64,000 nucleotides of DNA from Microbispora oryzae. Its GTDB lineage: Bacteria > Actinomycetota > Actinomycetes > Streptosporangiales > Streptosporangiaceae. The stretch is from positions 238,612 through 302,611 of the forward strand of contig NZ_JAFCNB010000009.1 in assembly GCF_017896165.1 (NCBI RefSeq). Reading direction: 5' to 3'. A model generated the notes under the pieces. It was not told where the DNA came from, ran no database searches, and was given only the letters and a program-made list of their open reading frames with translations. A program made the translations under genes and the position numbers. Position 1 is the stretch's first letter. Each line of letters starts with the position of its first letter. Below, one piece after another: positions 27,158 to 35,589 of the stretch.

Positions 27158-28045
27158 GTGTTCACACCGCAGCCGGAACGGTCAGTCGTCGCGGTTCCCC
27201 CACCCGGTGACGGGCCGGGATTCTGGTCGGGCGCTCCCAGCGCCGTCAGCGCGGGCGGATGGATCTACCTCGCCTACCGGCTCCGCCGGCCCCTCGGAGA
27301 GGGCCGCGGCTACGCCGTCCAGGTGGCCAGGTCGGCGGACGGCGAGCGCTTCGAGCCGCTGCTGACCATCACCAAGGAGGAGATGAAGACCGAGTCGCTG
27401 GAGCGGCCGGCCCTCGTGCTCACACCCGGCGGCGTGTGGCGGCTCTATCTCAGCTGCGCGACGTACGGCACCAAGCACTGGCGGGTGGAGGTCATCGAGG
27501 CGGGCGACCCCGGCGGCTTCGATCCCGCGAACGCGCGGGTCGTGCTCCCGGGAGACCTCAAGACCGGCGTCAAGGACCCGGTGATCCTTCACCACGGCGG
27601 CATGTGGCACCTGTGGGCGTCCTGCCATCCGCTGGAGATTCCGGAGGAGGCCGACCAGATGGTCACCGACTACGCGACCAGCGTCGACGGCCTGGAGTGG
27701 GTCTGGCAGGGCACCGCGCTCGACCGGAGGCCGGAGGAGTGGGACGCGCGCGGCGTGCGGATCAGCGCCGTCACCTTCACCGGTGAGACCGTCATCGCCT
27801 ACTACGACGGACGCGCCACGGCCGCGGAGAACTACGAGGAGAGGACGGGCGTCGCCATCGGCCCCGATCCGTCCACGCTGACCGCCGTCGGCACCGAGCC
27901 GGCCGCCGGCTCGCCGTACGGCGCGGGAGGGCTGCGTTACCTGTCCGTCGTTCCGGTCCAGGGCGGTCACCGGCTCTACTACGAGCTCACCCGGGCCGAC
28001 GGCACGCACGAGCTGCGCACCGAGCTGCGTACCGGGACGGCCTGA
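27158..28045 (+). CDS. five-bladed beta-propeller glycosidase-like protein
   Basis: A 295-residue protein with repeating beta-propeller blades: SGAPSAVSAGGWIYLAYRLR, VARSADGERFEP, PALVLTPGGVWRLYLSC, GVKDPVILHHGGMWHLWASC and ATSVDGLEWVWQG. The W-x-L-Y/W and D-P patterns resemble GH43/GH32/GH130-type propellers. No catalytic residues can be assigned with confidence. No signal peptide is seen, so it appears cytoplasmic. The GTG at 27158 is chosen because of cggag upstream at 6-nt spacing; a longer frame from 27002 includes non-coding leader. Convergent with a sulfotransferase gene 4 bp away. Confidence 0.7.
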   Translation: MFTPQPERSVVAVPPPGDGPGFWSGAPSAVSAGGWIYLAYRLRRPLGEGRGYAVQVARSADGERFEPLLTITKEEMKTESLERPALVLTPGGVWRLYLSCATYGTKHWRVEVIEAGDPGGFDPANARVVLPGDLKTGVKDPVILHHGGMWHLWASCHPLEIPEEADQMVTDYATSVDGLEWVWQGTALDRRPEEWDARGVRISAVTFTGETVIAYYDGRATAAENYEERTGVAIGPDPSTLTAVGTEPAAGSPYGAGGLRYLSVVPVQGGHRLYYELTRADGTHELRTELRTGTA

Positions 28046-28049
28046 GCCC

Positions 28050-29015
28050 TCAGTCACGCGGGCGGCCGTTGCGGGCCTGCCGCTGGCCCGTCGGCCGGCT
28101 GCCGACCAGGCCGCCCGACCGCTCGCGCGGGCGCAGCCAGTCGCCGTAGTCCTGGTCGGTGATCTCCTGGAGCAGGGCGATGTCGGCGGCGAAGTAGGAC
28201 AGCAGCTCCTGGCGCTGCGCCCACGTCAGGGGTTGCCGCGGGTGTCCCCTGCGCTGCAGCAGCCGCTCCAGCGGCCCCGTGAGCCGCCGGCCCAGCAGGG
28301 GGTCGCCGAGCCGGGCGATCCTCGCCAGCGCGCGGTGGCGGCGTGTCTGCGGCGGGTGAGCCGTGACGTTCTCGCGCGGCATCTCGGTCAGCAGGCCCTG
28401 CTCGACCCCGAGGAACCCGCAGATGCGATCGAGGGTCTCGGTGGGACGGTCGACCAGGTCGCGGTAGCGCAGGATCAGCACCTGCTCCCGCGGGAACAGC
28501 GAGTAGAGGTCCCTGAGCTGTGCGCCGTACCGGCCGAGACCCACGTAGTGCCAGAACGGCGACCAGCCCTCGGCGGCACGCCACCGCTCGGCCGCGCACG
28601 CCTCGATGACGTCGCCGATCGGCTCCAGCCCCGCCGACCACAGGTGGGTCCAGTTGGAGTGCGCCCGTTCCACCGGGTCGCGCAGGGAGACGATGAGCCG
28701 CGCGTCCGGGACCGCCGCTCTGATCCGCCGCTGGGCGTGCCTGTCGTAGAGGTAGAACGGGGTCGACTCGCCACGGAGCGCGCCGGTCGGAGCATCCGCG
28801 AAGAGGGCCTCGTAGTCGGATCGGCGCCAGACGTGCTCCCGGTAGGTCTGGGCGTCACCGGGCCCGCCCTTCGCGGGAGGGGGGCCGTCGGTGAGGAAGA
28901 ACTTCGGTTCCTTCACCGGGGACATGAACAGCCCCGGGTGACGGGAGAGGGCCGCGTGCAGCGCGGTGGTGCCTGCCTTGGGCACACCGACGATCAAGAA
29001 GTCCGGCAGGGCCAT
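28050..29015 (-). CDS. PAPS-dependent sulfotransferase
   Basis: A 321-residue sulfotransferase (Sulfotransfer_1/3 type) transferring sulfate from PAPS. The 5'-phosphosulfate loop is IVGVPKAGTTALHAALSRHP and the 3'-phosphate site is LIVSLRDPVERAHSNWTHLW. The middle region YDRHAQRRIRAAVPDARL and LILRYRDLVDRPTETLDRIC is typical of this family and of heparan-type enzymes. The acceptor is unknown (polysaccharide, lipid or metabolite). The ATG at 29015 is preceded by gggagg at ideal spacing, so the longer frame to 29054 is rejected. The sulfate-activation genes are not in this window. Confidence 0.9.
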   Translation of the reverse strand: MALPDFLIVGVPKAGTTALHAALSRHPGLFMSPVKEPKFFLTDGPPPAKGGPGDAQTYREHVWRRSDYEALFADAPTGALRGESTPFYLYDRHAQRRIRAAVPDARLIVSLRDPVERAHSNWTHLWSAGLEPIGDVIEACAAERWRAAEGWSPFWHYVGLGRYGAQLRDLYSLFPREQVLILRYRDLVDRPTETLDRICGFLGVEQGLLTEMPRENVTAHPPQTRRHRALARIARLGDPLLGRRLTGPLERLLQRRGHPRQPLTWAQRQELLSYFAADIALLQEITDQDYGDWLRPRERSGGLVGSRPTGQRQARNGRPRD

Positions 29016-29132
29016 CGCATCCTCCCATTTCCCGACAAGGTTTGTAGTAAACACCTCCTGGAAAGGGTCTCATCGGAGTGGGTCTACCACCAAGGCGGCC
29101 GGACCTATCTCATCGGGCGCACTGGTCTTCCC

Positions 29133-30548
29133 CTACCTCATGGATCTCGTCCGATGATCCTGCGCGTTCCGCTCGCGCAGCACGATCGCGAGCACGGCGC
29201 CCGCGGCGGCCAGCGCGACGCCGGTCCAGAGCATCGCGTCGGTGCCGACGGCCGGGGAGCGCGCGGCGCCCGACACGGCCACGGAGACGGCCACGGAGAC
29301 GGCCACGCCGAGTGATCCCCCTATGTAGCGGGCGGTGTTGTTCGCCCCGGAGCCCATGCTCGCCCGCCCGGCCGGGACGCTCTCCACCGACAGGCGGGCC
29401 AGCGCCGCGTTGGCGAGGCCGCTGCCGGCGCCGATGAGCACGAGACCCACGGTGGCGTGCGGCCAGGACCAGTGCGCGGCCATGCCGAGGAGTCCCAGCT
29501 CGCCCACCGCGGCGGCGGCCAGGCCGATCGTGAGCTGCGTACGGCCGAGGAGCCGCAGCCGGCCTCCGGCGATCGCGGTCACCACGGACGTGCCGGTCCA
29601 CACGGCGGTGGCCCCCGCCGTGCCCAGCGGCGTGAAGCCGCTCGTCACCTGGAGCAGGGCCGCGAGGTACGACATCGGGCCGATGATCGACAGACCGGTG
29701 GCGAGGGCCCCGGAGATCGAGACGAGGAACAGCGGGCGGCGGAACAGCGCCAGGTCGAGCATCGGCGCCCGGCGCCTGAGCTCCACCGCGACGAATGCCG
29801 CGAGCAGGACCGCCGCGGCGGCGAACAGGCCGGCGACCTCCGGACCGGCCCATCCGGTGCGGCCCTGCGTGACGGCCATGAGCAGGGCGGCAAGCCCGAG
29901 GGCCAGGGTGGCCACGCCCGGCACGTCGACCTTTCCGGGCGTCTCGGACCGCGACTCCTCCAGGAACGCGGCCGCGGCCGGCACGAGCAGCCCGGACACC
30001 GCGGCGACGACCACGTAGATCAGGCGCCAGCTGGCCCACTGGGTCAGGATCGCCGACAGCGGCGGCCCGATGGTGAGCCCGCCGCCGATCATGGCGCCCC
30101 ACGCGGCGGTCGCGCGCACCCGTTCGCGCCCCGGCGGGAAGGCGTGCCCGATCATGCCGAGGCTGGAGACGAGCAGGGCCGCGCCCGCGCCGCCCTGGAC
30201 GATGCGCGCGGTCAGGAAGACACCGAGGTTCGTCGCGAGTGCGGCGGCCGCGGCGGAGACGGCGAGCAGGACCAGGCCGATCACGAACACCCGCTTGCGG
30301 CCGTAGTCGTCGGCCAGGGTTCCGGCGCTGAGGAGCAGCGCCGCGAGGCCGAGGGCGATGCCGTTCAGGATCCAGACCTGGCCGGCCGGGCCGGCGTGGA
30401 GGCCGGCGGCCGTCTGCGGGAGGGTCGCCGCGGGGGCGGCGTAGTTCATCAGGACGAGCAGCGTCGCGGCGCATCCGAGCACGAGGGTGGCGGAGCGGTG
30501 CCGGCGGTCGATGACGGGGTGGACTGCGGCGGGTGCCGATGTCGTCAC
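29133..30548 (-). CDS. MFS transporter, DHA2-like
   Basis: A 471-residue exporter with about fourteen hydrophobic segments. Motifs: LPQTAAGLHAGPAGQVWILN near helix 1-2, AGTLADDYGRKRVFVIGL (motif A), ARIVQGGAGAALLVSSLGMI (motif B), and a motif C-like GGGLTIGPPLSAILTQWASW. Near the C-terminus, a 12-bp repeat (about 29277-29308) encodes VAVSVAVSVAVS in a membrane helix. It is divergent from an HxlR regulator, which probably controls it. The substrate is unknown. Confidence 0.9.
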   Translation of the reverse strand: MTTSAPAAVHPVIDRRHRSATLVLGCAATLLVLMNYAAPAATLPQTAAGLHAGPAGQVWILNGIALGLAALLLSAGTLADDYGRKRVFVIGLVLLAVSAAAAALATNLGVFLTARIVQGGAGAALLVSSLGMIGHAFPPGRERVRATAAWGAMIGGGLTIGPPLSAILTQWASWRLIYVVVAAVSGLLVPAAAAFLEESRSETPGKVDVPGVATLALGLAALLMAVTQGRTGWAGPEVAGLFAAAAVLLAAFVAVELRRRAPMLDLALFRRPLFLVSISGALATGLSIIGPMSYLAALLQVTSGFTPLGTAGATAVWTGTSVVTAIAGGRLRLLGRTQLTIGLAAAAVGELGLLGMAAHWSWPHATVGLVLIGAGSGLANAALARLSVESVPAGRASMGSGANNTARYIGGSLGVAVSVAVSVAVSGAARSPAVGTDAMLWTGVALAAAGAVLAIVLRERNAQDHRTRSMR

Positions 30549-30564
30549 TGCTGGACTCCATGGT

Positions 30565-30625
30565 TCGGTGATTGAACTTAGGGGATCCTAGCAGAGTTGA
30601 TTCATTGACTGAACTGATTGGGTTA
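30565..30625. promoter_or_regulatory. candidate HxlR operator region
   Basis: The 87-bp divergent gap contains the inverted repeat tagg-ggat-ccta (30579-30590) and several GAYTGA-like half-sites (gattga, gattca, gactga). Repeated half-sites in an AT-richer patch between a regulator and its exporter suggest the regulator's binding site. Confidence 0.4.
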
Positions 30626-30635
30626 GACTTGGCCC

Positions 30636-31166
30636 ATGGCGCTGGGCAAGGACTACGAAGGTCAGGACTGCGCGCTGGCGCGGGCCCTGGAGCTGGTCGG
30701 CGAGCGGTGGACGCTCCTGGTGATCAGGGACGCGTTCTACGGCGTGACGCGCTACAGCGACCTGGTCGCCCATCTCGACATCCCGCGGGCGGTCCTGTCC
30801 GACCGGCTCCAGACGCTCACCGCGGCGGGGGTGCTGGAACGACGCCGCTACCAGGACTCGCCGCCACGCGACGAGTACGTCCTGACGGAGATGGGCCGGG
30901 AGTTGTGGCCCGCCGTGTACGCGCTCAGCCGGTGGGGCGGGCGGCACCTGTCACCGGACGGGCCGAGCAGGGCCTACACGCACGCGGAGTGCGGCACCCG
31001 GCTCGATCCCGCCGGTGGGTGCCCTCGGTGCGGGAACGGCCTGGTGCCGCCGGAGGACGTCGCCTTCCGGCCCATGCGGCCCACGCGGGAGGACCGTAGC
31101 GATCAGGTCAGCCGCGCGCTGTCCGGGCCGCGTCGGCTGCTGCGGCCGCTGGCCGAGGTCGATTAG
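30636..31166 (+). CDS. HxlR-family regulator with C-terminal Zn-ribbon-like motif
   Basis: A 176-residue winged-helix regulator. The HxlR core is CALARALELVGERWTLLVIR, DAFYGVTRYSDLVAHLDIPR, AVLSDRLQTLTAAGVLERRR. HxlR proteins are usually ~110-150 residues; this one adds a C-terminal segment with CGTRLDPAGGCPRCG, a pattern expected for a zinc ribbon or a thiol sensor. ATG start, divergent from the MFS gene it likely controls. The last 59 bp overlap the 3' end of the convergent ATPase gene. Confidence 0.88.
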   Translation: MALGKDYEGQDCALARALELVGERWTLLVIRDAFYGVTRYSDLVAHLDIPRAVLSDRLQTLTAAGVLERRRYQDSPPRDEYVLTEMGRELWPAVYALSRWGGRHLSPDGPSRAYTHAECGTRLDPAGGCPRCGNGLVPPEDVAFRPMRPTREDRSDQVSRALSGPRRLLRPLAEVD

Positions 31167-31614
31167 CCGCCCAGTGGCCCTCACGCGGGACCGGCCGCGG
31201 GTCCCGCTCGGCGTCGAACCAGATCTCGAACCACACGATGGTGCGGCCGCACTCCCGGACCAGCCCCCAGCGGTCCGACAGAGCGTCGAGAAGCGGAAGA
31301 CCGCGGCCGCCGGTCGAGCCGCCGGCGACCGGATGGCCGGCGCAGGGCGGCCTGGCGGAGCCGCCGTCCTCGACGCAGACGCGGATCCGGTCGGCCAGGC
31401 GCGCGACGGTGACGGTGAAGGTACCGCCCGCGCCGGAACGCGAGTGGAGGACGGCGTTGGTGGCGATCTCGCTTGTCAGCAGCACGCAGTCGTCGTGCCG
31501 GGGGTGATCGCGCCCCAGGGTGGCCGACACCAGTCTCCGGGCCCGGCCGACCTGGTCGCGCCCGCCGCCGAGCCGTGCCACGCGGTTGCCCGCGCCGTCC
31601 CCCGAGATCTCCAT
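31108..31614 (-). CDS. RsbW-type ATP-binding regulatory protein
   Basis: A 168-residue GHKL/HATPase domain protein of the anti-sigma-factor or serine-kinase kind that is abundant in actinomycetes. N box: DCVLLTSEIATNAVLHSRSG. G1/G2 boxes: VCVEDGGSARPPC and GGSTGGRGLPLLDALSDRWG. It lacks a dimerisation/phosphoacceptor domain, so it is not a classical sensor kinase. Its sigma-factor or anti-anti-sigma partner is not adjacent. The C-terminal ~25 residues are Ala/Arg-rich. Convergent overlap with the HxlR gene is 59 bp. Confidence 0.85.
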   Translation of the reverse strand: MEISGDGAGNRVARLGGGRDQVGRARRLVSATLGRDHPRHDDCVLLTSEIATNAVLHSRSGAGGTFTVTVARLADRIRVCVEDGGSARPPCAGHPVAGGSTGGRGLPLLDALSDRWGLVRECGRTIVWFEIWFDAERDPRPVPREGHWAANRPRPAAAAADAARTARG

Positions 31615-31776
31615 GGCATCCTCCCACTCTCGCCGCGCTTACATGACGCCCCCACGCCTGACCGAGATGTCACGAGAAAGTAGGAGTCTGCTAGCCGTAC
31701 GGACCACGGGCATGACCTCCGGCAGGCGTGGTGACCCAGGGGAGCGACCGGCGGAGTGCCCGGCGGCGGGGCGCGG

Positions 31777-33024
31777 TCAGTGCTCCGCCGCGGCCGAACC
31801 GTTCACGGTGAGGACCCGGTCGGGCACCTCGATGGCGGGGAAGGTGCCGGTGTCGACGATGCCGTGCTCCCGGAAGGCGGCCTCCAGCAGCGCGTGAGCC
31901 TGCGGCTCCAGCTTCCACAGCGCCCGCCACTCCCGTGCGGTGCCGATGGGGATGCCGACCTCCTGGGCGATGTCGGCGGCGCGGGGCACGTACTTGCGAT
32001 CGATCTGCTGTTCCCAGTACTGCCGGGCGGAGCGCATCTGGGCGGCGCGCTGGGCGGTGTCGACCTGCGGCGCCGGGTCGGCGGGCCGGTCCTCCTCGTC
32101 GTCCTCGTCGAGGACCGTGACCGTGCCGGGGAGAGGCAGCGCGGCGGGTCCCTCGGGCTCGTCGGGCGCCCACGGCACGGGCGGGGTGAGGTCGATCAGA
32201 GCGGCCGTATTGTAGAGCGCTCCAATTTGGGAGAGCAACTCCTCCTGCCGTTTGTCGTCGACCGCCAGGCCCGTGTATTCGACGGCGCGGTCCATCGCCC
32301 GGTCGAGTTTCGCCAGCGCGACGCGCATCTTGCGCTGGGACGCGCCCGCCTCGCGCAGCGCGCGGGCCCGCTTGGCGGCCAGCGCCACCTGGGTGAGCTT
32401 GCGGTGGGCGTCGACCTCGCTGGCGGTGCGGTCGCTCGCCTCGGCCAGGCCGACGCGGACCAGCACCCGCTCCGGGGTGAGCCGCCAGTTGATGCGGGAG
32501 CGGCCGGTGATGCGGTGCCGCTCGATGGCCATGCCGCGCTCCCACAGCCAGGCGGCCACCAGCGGGGCGGCCAGGCGGAACACGGCCTCGGCGACGCTGC
32601 GGGCGTCCATGCTGGACAGCACCGCCGACAGGCAGGTGAGAGCCCAGACGGCGATGCCGTCGATGCCGGCGGAGTAGTTCTCCCGCATGTTGCGGCGGGC
32701 CCGCACGGCGCTGGTGATCACCGCGACCTCGATGAAGGCGAACAGCAGCAGCCGCAGCGGTCCGTCGAATCCGAGCACGTCCCCGGAGAACCGCCACATT
32801 CCCTGGGCGGAGACGCCGGTGGCGATGCTGGCGGCGACGATGGTGAGGATGTCCTCGGTGGGGCGGCCACCGGCCCAGCGGCGCAGCATCCTGGACACCG
32901 CGCGGACGGCCACGTGCAACGCGAAATAGATCGCCGCCAGCAGCACCAGGGCGAACAGGCAGATGAATACCGCTCCGACGGGGTGCTCCGACGCGAAGGC
33001 GGTTATCTGATCAATGGGGGGCAT
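31777..33024 (-). CDS. membrane protein with Spd/DUF2637-like topology, unknown function
   Basis: A 415-residue protein with four hydrophobic segments in its first ~175 residues (about 18-40, 60-80, 88-106, 125-175), including GMWRFSGDVLGFDGPLRLLL and VWALTCLSAVLSSMDARSVA. A long charged helical middle follows, then an acidic patch (LDEDDEEDRPAD). The C-terminal part (about 330-395) has DIAQEVGIPIGTAREWRALW, which looks like a small HTH. The topology resembles DUF2637 and other spread-type proteins from actinomycete plasmids and integrative elements. I do not recognise a defined family. Confidence 0.7.
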   Translation of the reverse strand: MPPIDQITAFASEHPVGAVFICLFALVLLAAIYFALHVAVRAVSRMLRRWAGGRPTEDILTIVAASIATGVSAQGMWRFSGDVLGFDGPLRLLLFAFIEVAVITSAVRARRNMRENYSAGIDGIAVWALTCLSAVLSSMDARSVAEAVFRLAAPLVAAWLWERGMAIERHRITGRSRINWRLTPERVLVRVGLAEASDRTASEVDAHRKLTQVALAAKRARALREAGASQRKMRVALAKLDRAMDRAVEYTGLAVDDKRQEELLSQIGALYNTAALIDLTPPVPWAPDEPEGPAALPLPGTVTVLDEDDEEDRPADPAPQVDTAQRAAQMRSARQYWEQQIDRKYVPRAADIAQEVGIPIGTAREWRALWKLEPQAHALLEAAFREHGIVDTGTFPAIEVPDRVLTVNGSAAAEH

Positions 33025-33207
33025 CAGTCACGGTCTTTCGACGTCCGACACTTTTTATCGCGATCATTCCAGAAGCCTGCCGCGCCGGTACCGGAAACGG
33101 CGGCCTACGCCTGTGGCGATTGGGACGTGCGGCACCTCAAGCATCGACTCAAGCGACGGCTCAGGCCCCGGCTCAGGCCTCAGGTCAAGGGACGCCTTGG
33201 GGACGAC

Positions 33208-34200
33208 TCAGGAGACCGGGGACGCGAGCCACTCGTCCACGCCGCGGCGCAGCCGCTCCTTGGTGGCCTCAGGGGCGAACGACGCGTCGACCGACGCCCG
33301 GGCGAGCGCGGCCAGGACGTCGTCGCCGTATCCGAAGGCGTCCCTGACCCGGGCGTACTCCTCCGCCAGCGACGTCCGGGCGGTCAGCGGGATGTCGGTG
33401 TTCAGCGTGACGGTCAGCCCGGCGTCGAGCAGGAGCGGCAGCGGGTGGGCCGCGAGCGAGGGAGCGAGCCCGAGGGTGACGTTCGACGACGGGCACACCT
33501 CCAGGGGGACGCCCCGCTCGCGCACCTCGGCGACCAGATCGGCGTCCTCCAGGACGCGCACGCCGTGGCCCAGCCGCTCGGTCCGCCCGAGGGCGAGCGC
33601 CTCCCGGATGCTCGCGGGGCCCTCCGTCTCGCCCGCGTGGTGGACGAGGTGGAGCCCGGCGTCCGCCGCCGCCTCGATGATTTCGGCGAACGGCGCGAGC
33701 GGGTACGACTCGTCACCGGCCATGCCGATGCCGGCGACGCCCCGGTCCGCGTGGGCGGTGGCCAGCCCGAGAGTGCGCCGGGCGCGGCCGGCGGACCGCC
33801 TGCGGGAGTGGTCGAGCAGCACCCGGCACTCCACGCCGTACGTGGCCGACCCCTCGGCCAGTCCGTCGAGGACGGCGTCCAGGGGCATCTCGAGGTCGCC
33901 GAGCCGTTCGCCGTGGGAGGCCGCCGTGAACGTCACCTCGGCGTAGCCGGTGCCCTGCGCGGCCTCGTCCTCGCAGAATTCGACGGCGATCCTGCGGAAG
34001 TCCTCCGGCCGTCGCAGGCAGTCCCGTAGGAGTGAATTGTGGTCGGCGAACGCGCGGAAGCCGTCGAAGGACGTCCCGTCCGAGACCGGGGGGACCGGTA
34101 GCCCGTTGGCCTCGGCGATCTCGTGGAGCGTCCCCGGCCTGATCGTGCTCTCCAGGTGGACGTGCAGGTGGGCCTTGGGCAGTGCGACGATCTCCCGCAT
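33208..34200 (-). CDS. add: adenosine deaminase family protein
   Basis: A 330-residue amidohydrolase of the adenosine/adenine deaminase family. Zinc ligands are visible in LPKAHLHVHLEST (HxH) and LHLVHHAGETEG (His and catalytic Glu), GRTERLGHGVRV, and LNTDIPLTAR (Asp). In most adenosine deaminases the last motif reads S/N-T-D-D-P; here the second Asp is Ile. That position contacts the purine ring, so the preferred substrate may differ from adenosine. ATG start at 34200, no obvious operon. Confidence 0.87.
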   Translation of the reverse strand: MREIVALPKAHLHVHLESTIRPGTLHEIAEANGLPVPPVSDGTSFDGFRAFADHNSLLRDCLRRPEDFRRIAVEFCEDEAAQGTGYAEVTFTAASHGERLGDLEMPLDAVLDGLAEGSATYGVECRVLLDHSRRRSAGRARRTLGLATAHADRGVAGIGMAGDESYPLAPFAEIIEAAADAGLHLVHHAGETEGPASIREALALGRTERLGHGVRVLEDADLVAEVRERGVPLEVCPSSNVTLGLAPSLAAHPLPLLLDAGLTVTLNTDIPLTARTSLAEEYARVRDAFGYGDDVLAALARASVDASFAPEATKERLRRGVDEWLASPVS

Positions 34201-34236
34201 GCCCGCGAGGATAGGACAGGGCCCGCGCGACGCCCG

Positions 34237-34821
34237 TCAGAGGGGCAGGTTGAGCCGGGCGAGCGGCTCGACCAGTTCCTCCTCCTCGTACGCGAGATGC
34301 GACAGCAGTACCTCCGACAGCAGGTCGACCTGCTCCCGCACCCCGTCGAGCCGGTCGGCATCCTCGATCATGGCCACCAGTGCCGCGTCGAGATCGGTCA
34401 GCACCTCGGCGACGATCTCGTGCTCCTGCTCCAGCCGCTTCACGACCGGCGCGAGGGACTCCTGCGCGCGGGCGAGGGACGGGAACATGTGCTCGTCCTC
34501 GATCGTGTGATGTGTGGTCAGCAGCCGGCAGTAGGACGCGCAGAACGCGCCGAGAGTCCAGTAGTTCTGCCGCATCGTCAGCTCGCTGATCATCGAACGC
34601 AGCGCGGCGGCCTCGACGCGTCCTTCGGCCACCTGCTCCACCGCGTCCCTGACCTGGGCGAGCTCCCGGCGCAGGTGGTCGTGGATGAGCACGAGCCGGC
34701 GGCCGTTCTCCTGCTGGGCGGGCGGCAGCGCGGCCAGGTCGCGCTTGGGCAGGCGCGGGCGGGTGGACTCGTCGAGCCGGCCCGCAGCCGATGTGGCCCG
34801 CAGAGGCCCGTTGTCACCCAT
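34237..34821 (-). CDS. hemerythrin HHE-domain protein
   Basis: A 194-residue four-helix-bundle protein. The metal-ligand pattern is present: LVLIHDHLRRELA, TTHHTIEDEHMFPSL, LEQEHEIVAEV and LSHLAYEEEELVEPL (H, HxxxE, H, HxxxE/D). Such stand-alone HHE proteins bind non-heme di-iron and are used for oxygen, NO or iron handling. The first ~35 residues are an uncharacterised extension. It is divergent from the nucleotidyltransferase pair at 34897. Confidence 0.88.
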   Translation of the reverse strand: MGDNGPLRATSAAGRLDESTRPRLPKRDLAALPPAQQENGRRLVLIHDHLRRELAQVRDAVEQVAEGRVEAAALRSMISELTMRQNYWTLGAFCASYCRLLTTHHTIEDEHMFPSLARAQESLAPVVKRLEQEHEIVAEVLTDLDAALVAMIEDADRLDGVREQVDLLSEVLLSHLAYEEEELVEPLARLNLPL

Positions 34822-34896
34822 TTCCCGGTATTACCTCCGAGTCGTCCTGATTTCGAGGGAGCCTACCGGGACATCCTTCTGGCAGGATCCTGCGGC

Positions 34897-35589
34897 ATGG
34901 AGCTCCAGGTCCCGGAGGGAACGATTCTGTCGGTCGTGGTCGGCTCACGCGCGTACGGACTGGACACCGACGATTCGGACGTCGACAGGCGGGGCGTGTT
35001 CGTCGCGCCGACCGAGGCGTTCTGGCGCCTGGACAAGCCTCCTGAGCACGTGGAGGGTCCGATGCCCGAGCAGTTCTCCTGGGAGGTCGAGCGCTTCTGC
35101 GTGCTCGCGCTGGCCGCCAACCCGACCGTCCTGGAGTGCCTCTGGTCGCCCATCGTCGAGCGTGCGCTGCCCGTAGGAGAGGAGCTGCGGGGCATGCGGC
35201 GGGCGTTCCTCTCCCGCAAGGCGGTGGACGCCTGCGCCGAGTACGCCGGACGCCAGTTCCGCCGGCTCGGCGGGTCCACGCGCGGGGACGGCGGCGCTCC
35301 GGCCGGCAAGGACGCGCGAGCCGGGAAGATGGCCATGCACGCGCTGCGGCTGCTTCTCTGCGCCGTCCACCTGGCCCGCCACGGGGAGCCGCTGGTCCGC
35401 GTCGACGGCCATCGCGACCGCCTCCTGGCCGTACGACGGGGTGAGACGCCGTGGCCGGACGTGACGCGCTGGCGGGACGAGCTGCTGGCCGATCTGGACG
35501 GGACCCGGACGGGCGTGGCGCTGCCGGAGCGTCCCGACCGTGAGGCGGTCGAGGCGTTCCTCGCCGGGGCGCGGAGGTCGGCGCTGTGA
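34897..35589 (+). CDS. nucleotidyltransferase-domain protein A (COG3541-like)
   Basis: A 230-residue protein of the polymerase-beta nucleotidyltransferase superfamily. The signature GSRAYGLDTDDSDVDRRGVF (G-S-x9-D-S-D-x-D) provides the catalytic Gly-Ser and Asp pair. WRLDKPPEHVEGPMPEQFSW, then FCVLALAANPTVLECLWSP, matches the COG3541 (YcgL-like) type, in which the reaction is unknown. The C-terminal helical part includes MHALRLLLCAVHLARHGEP. The ATG at 34897 has only a weak site upstream. Its stop overlaps the GTG start of a second nucleotidyltransferase by 4 bp. Confidence 0.82.
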   Translation: MELQVPEGTILSVVVGSRAYGLDTDDSDVDRRGVFVAPTEAFWRLDKPPEHVEGPMPEQFSWEVERFCVLALAANPTVLECLWSPIVERALPVGEELRGMRRAFLSRKAVDACAEYAGRQFRRLGGSTRGDGGAPAGKDARAGKMAMHALRLLLCAVHLARHGEPLVRVDGHRDRLLAVRRGETPWPDVTRWRDELLADLDGTRTGVALPERPDREAVEAFLAGARRSAL

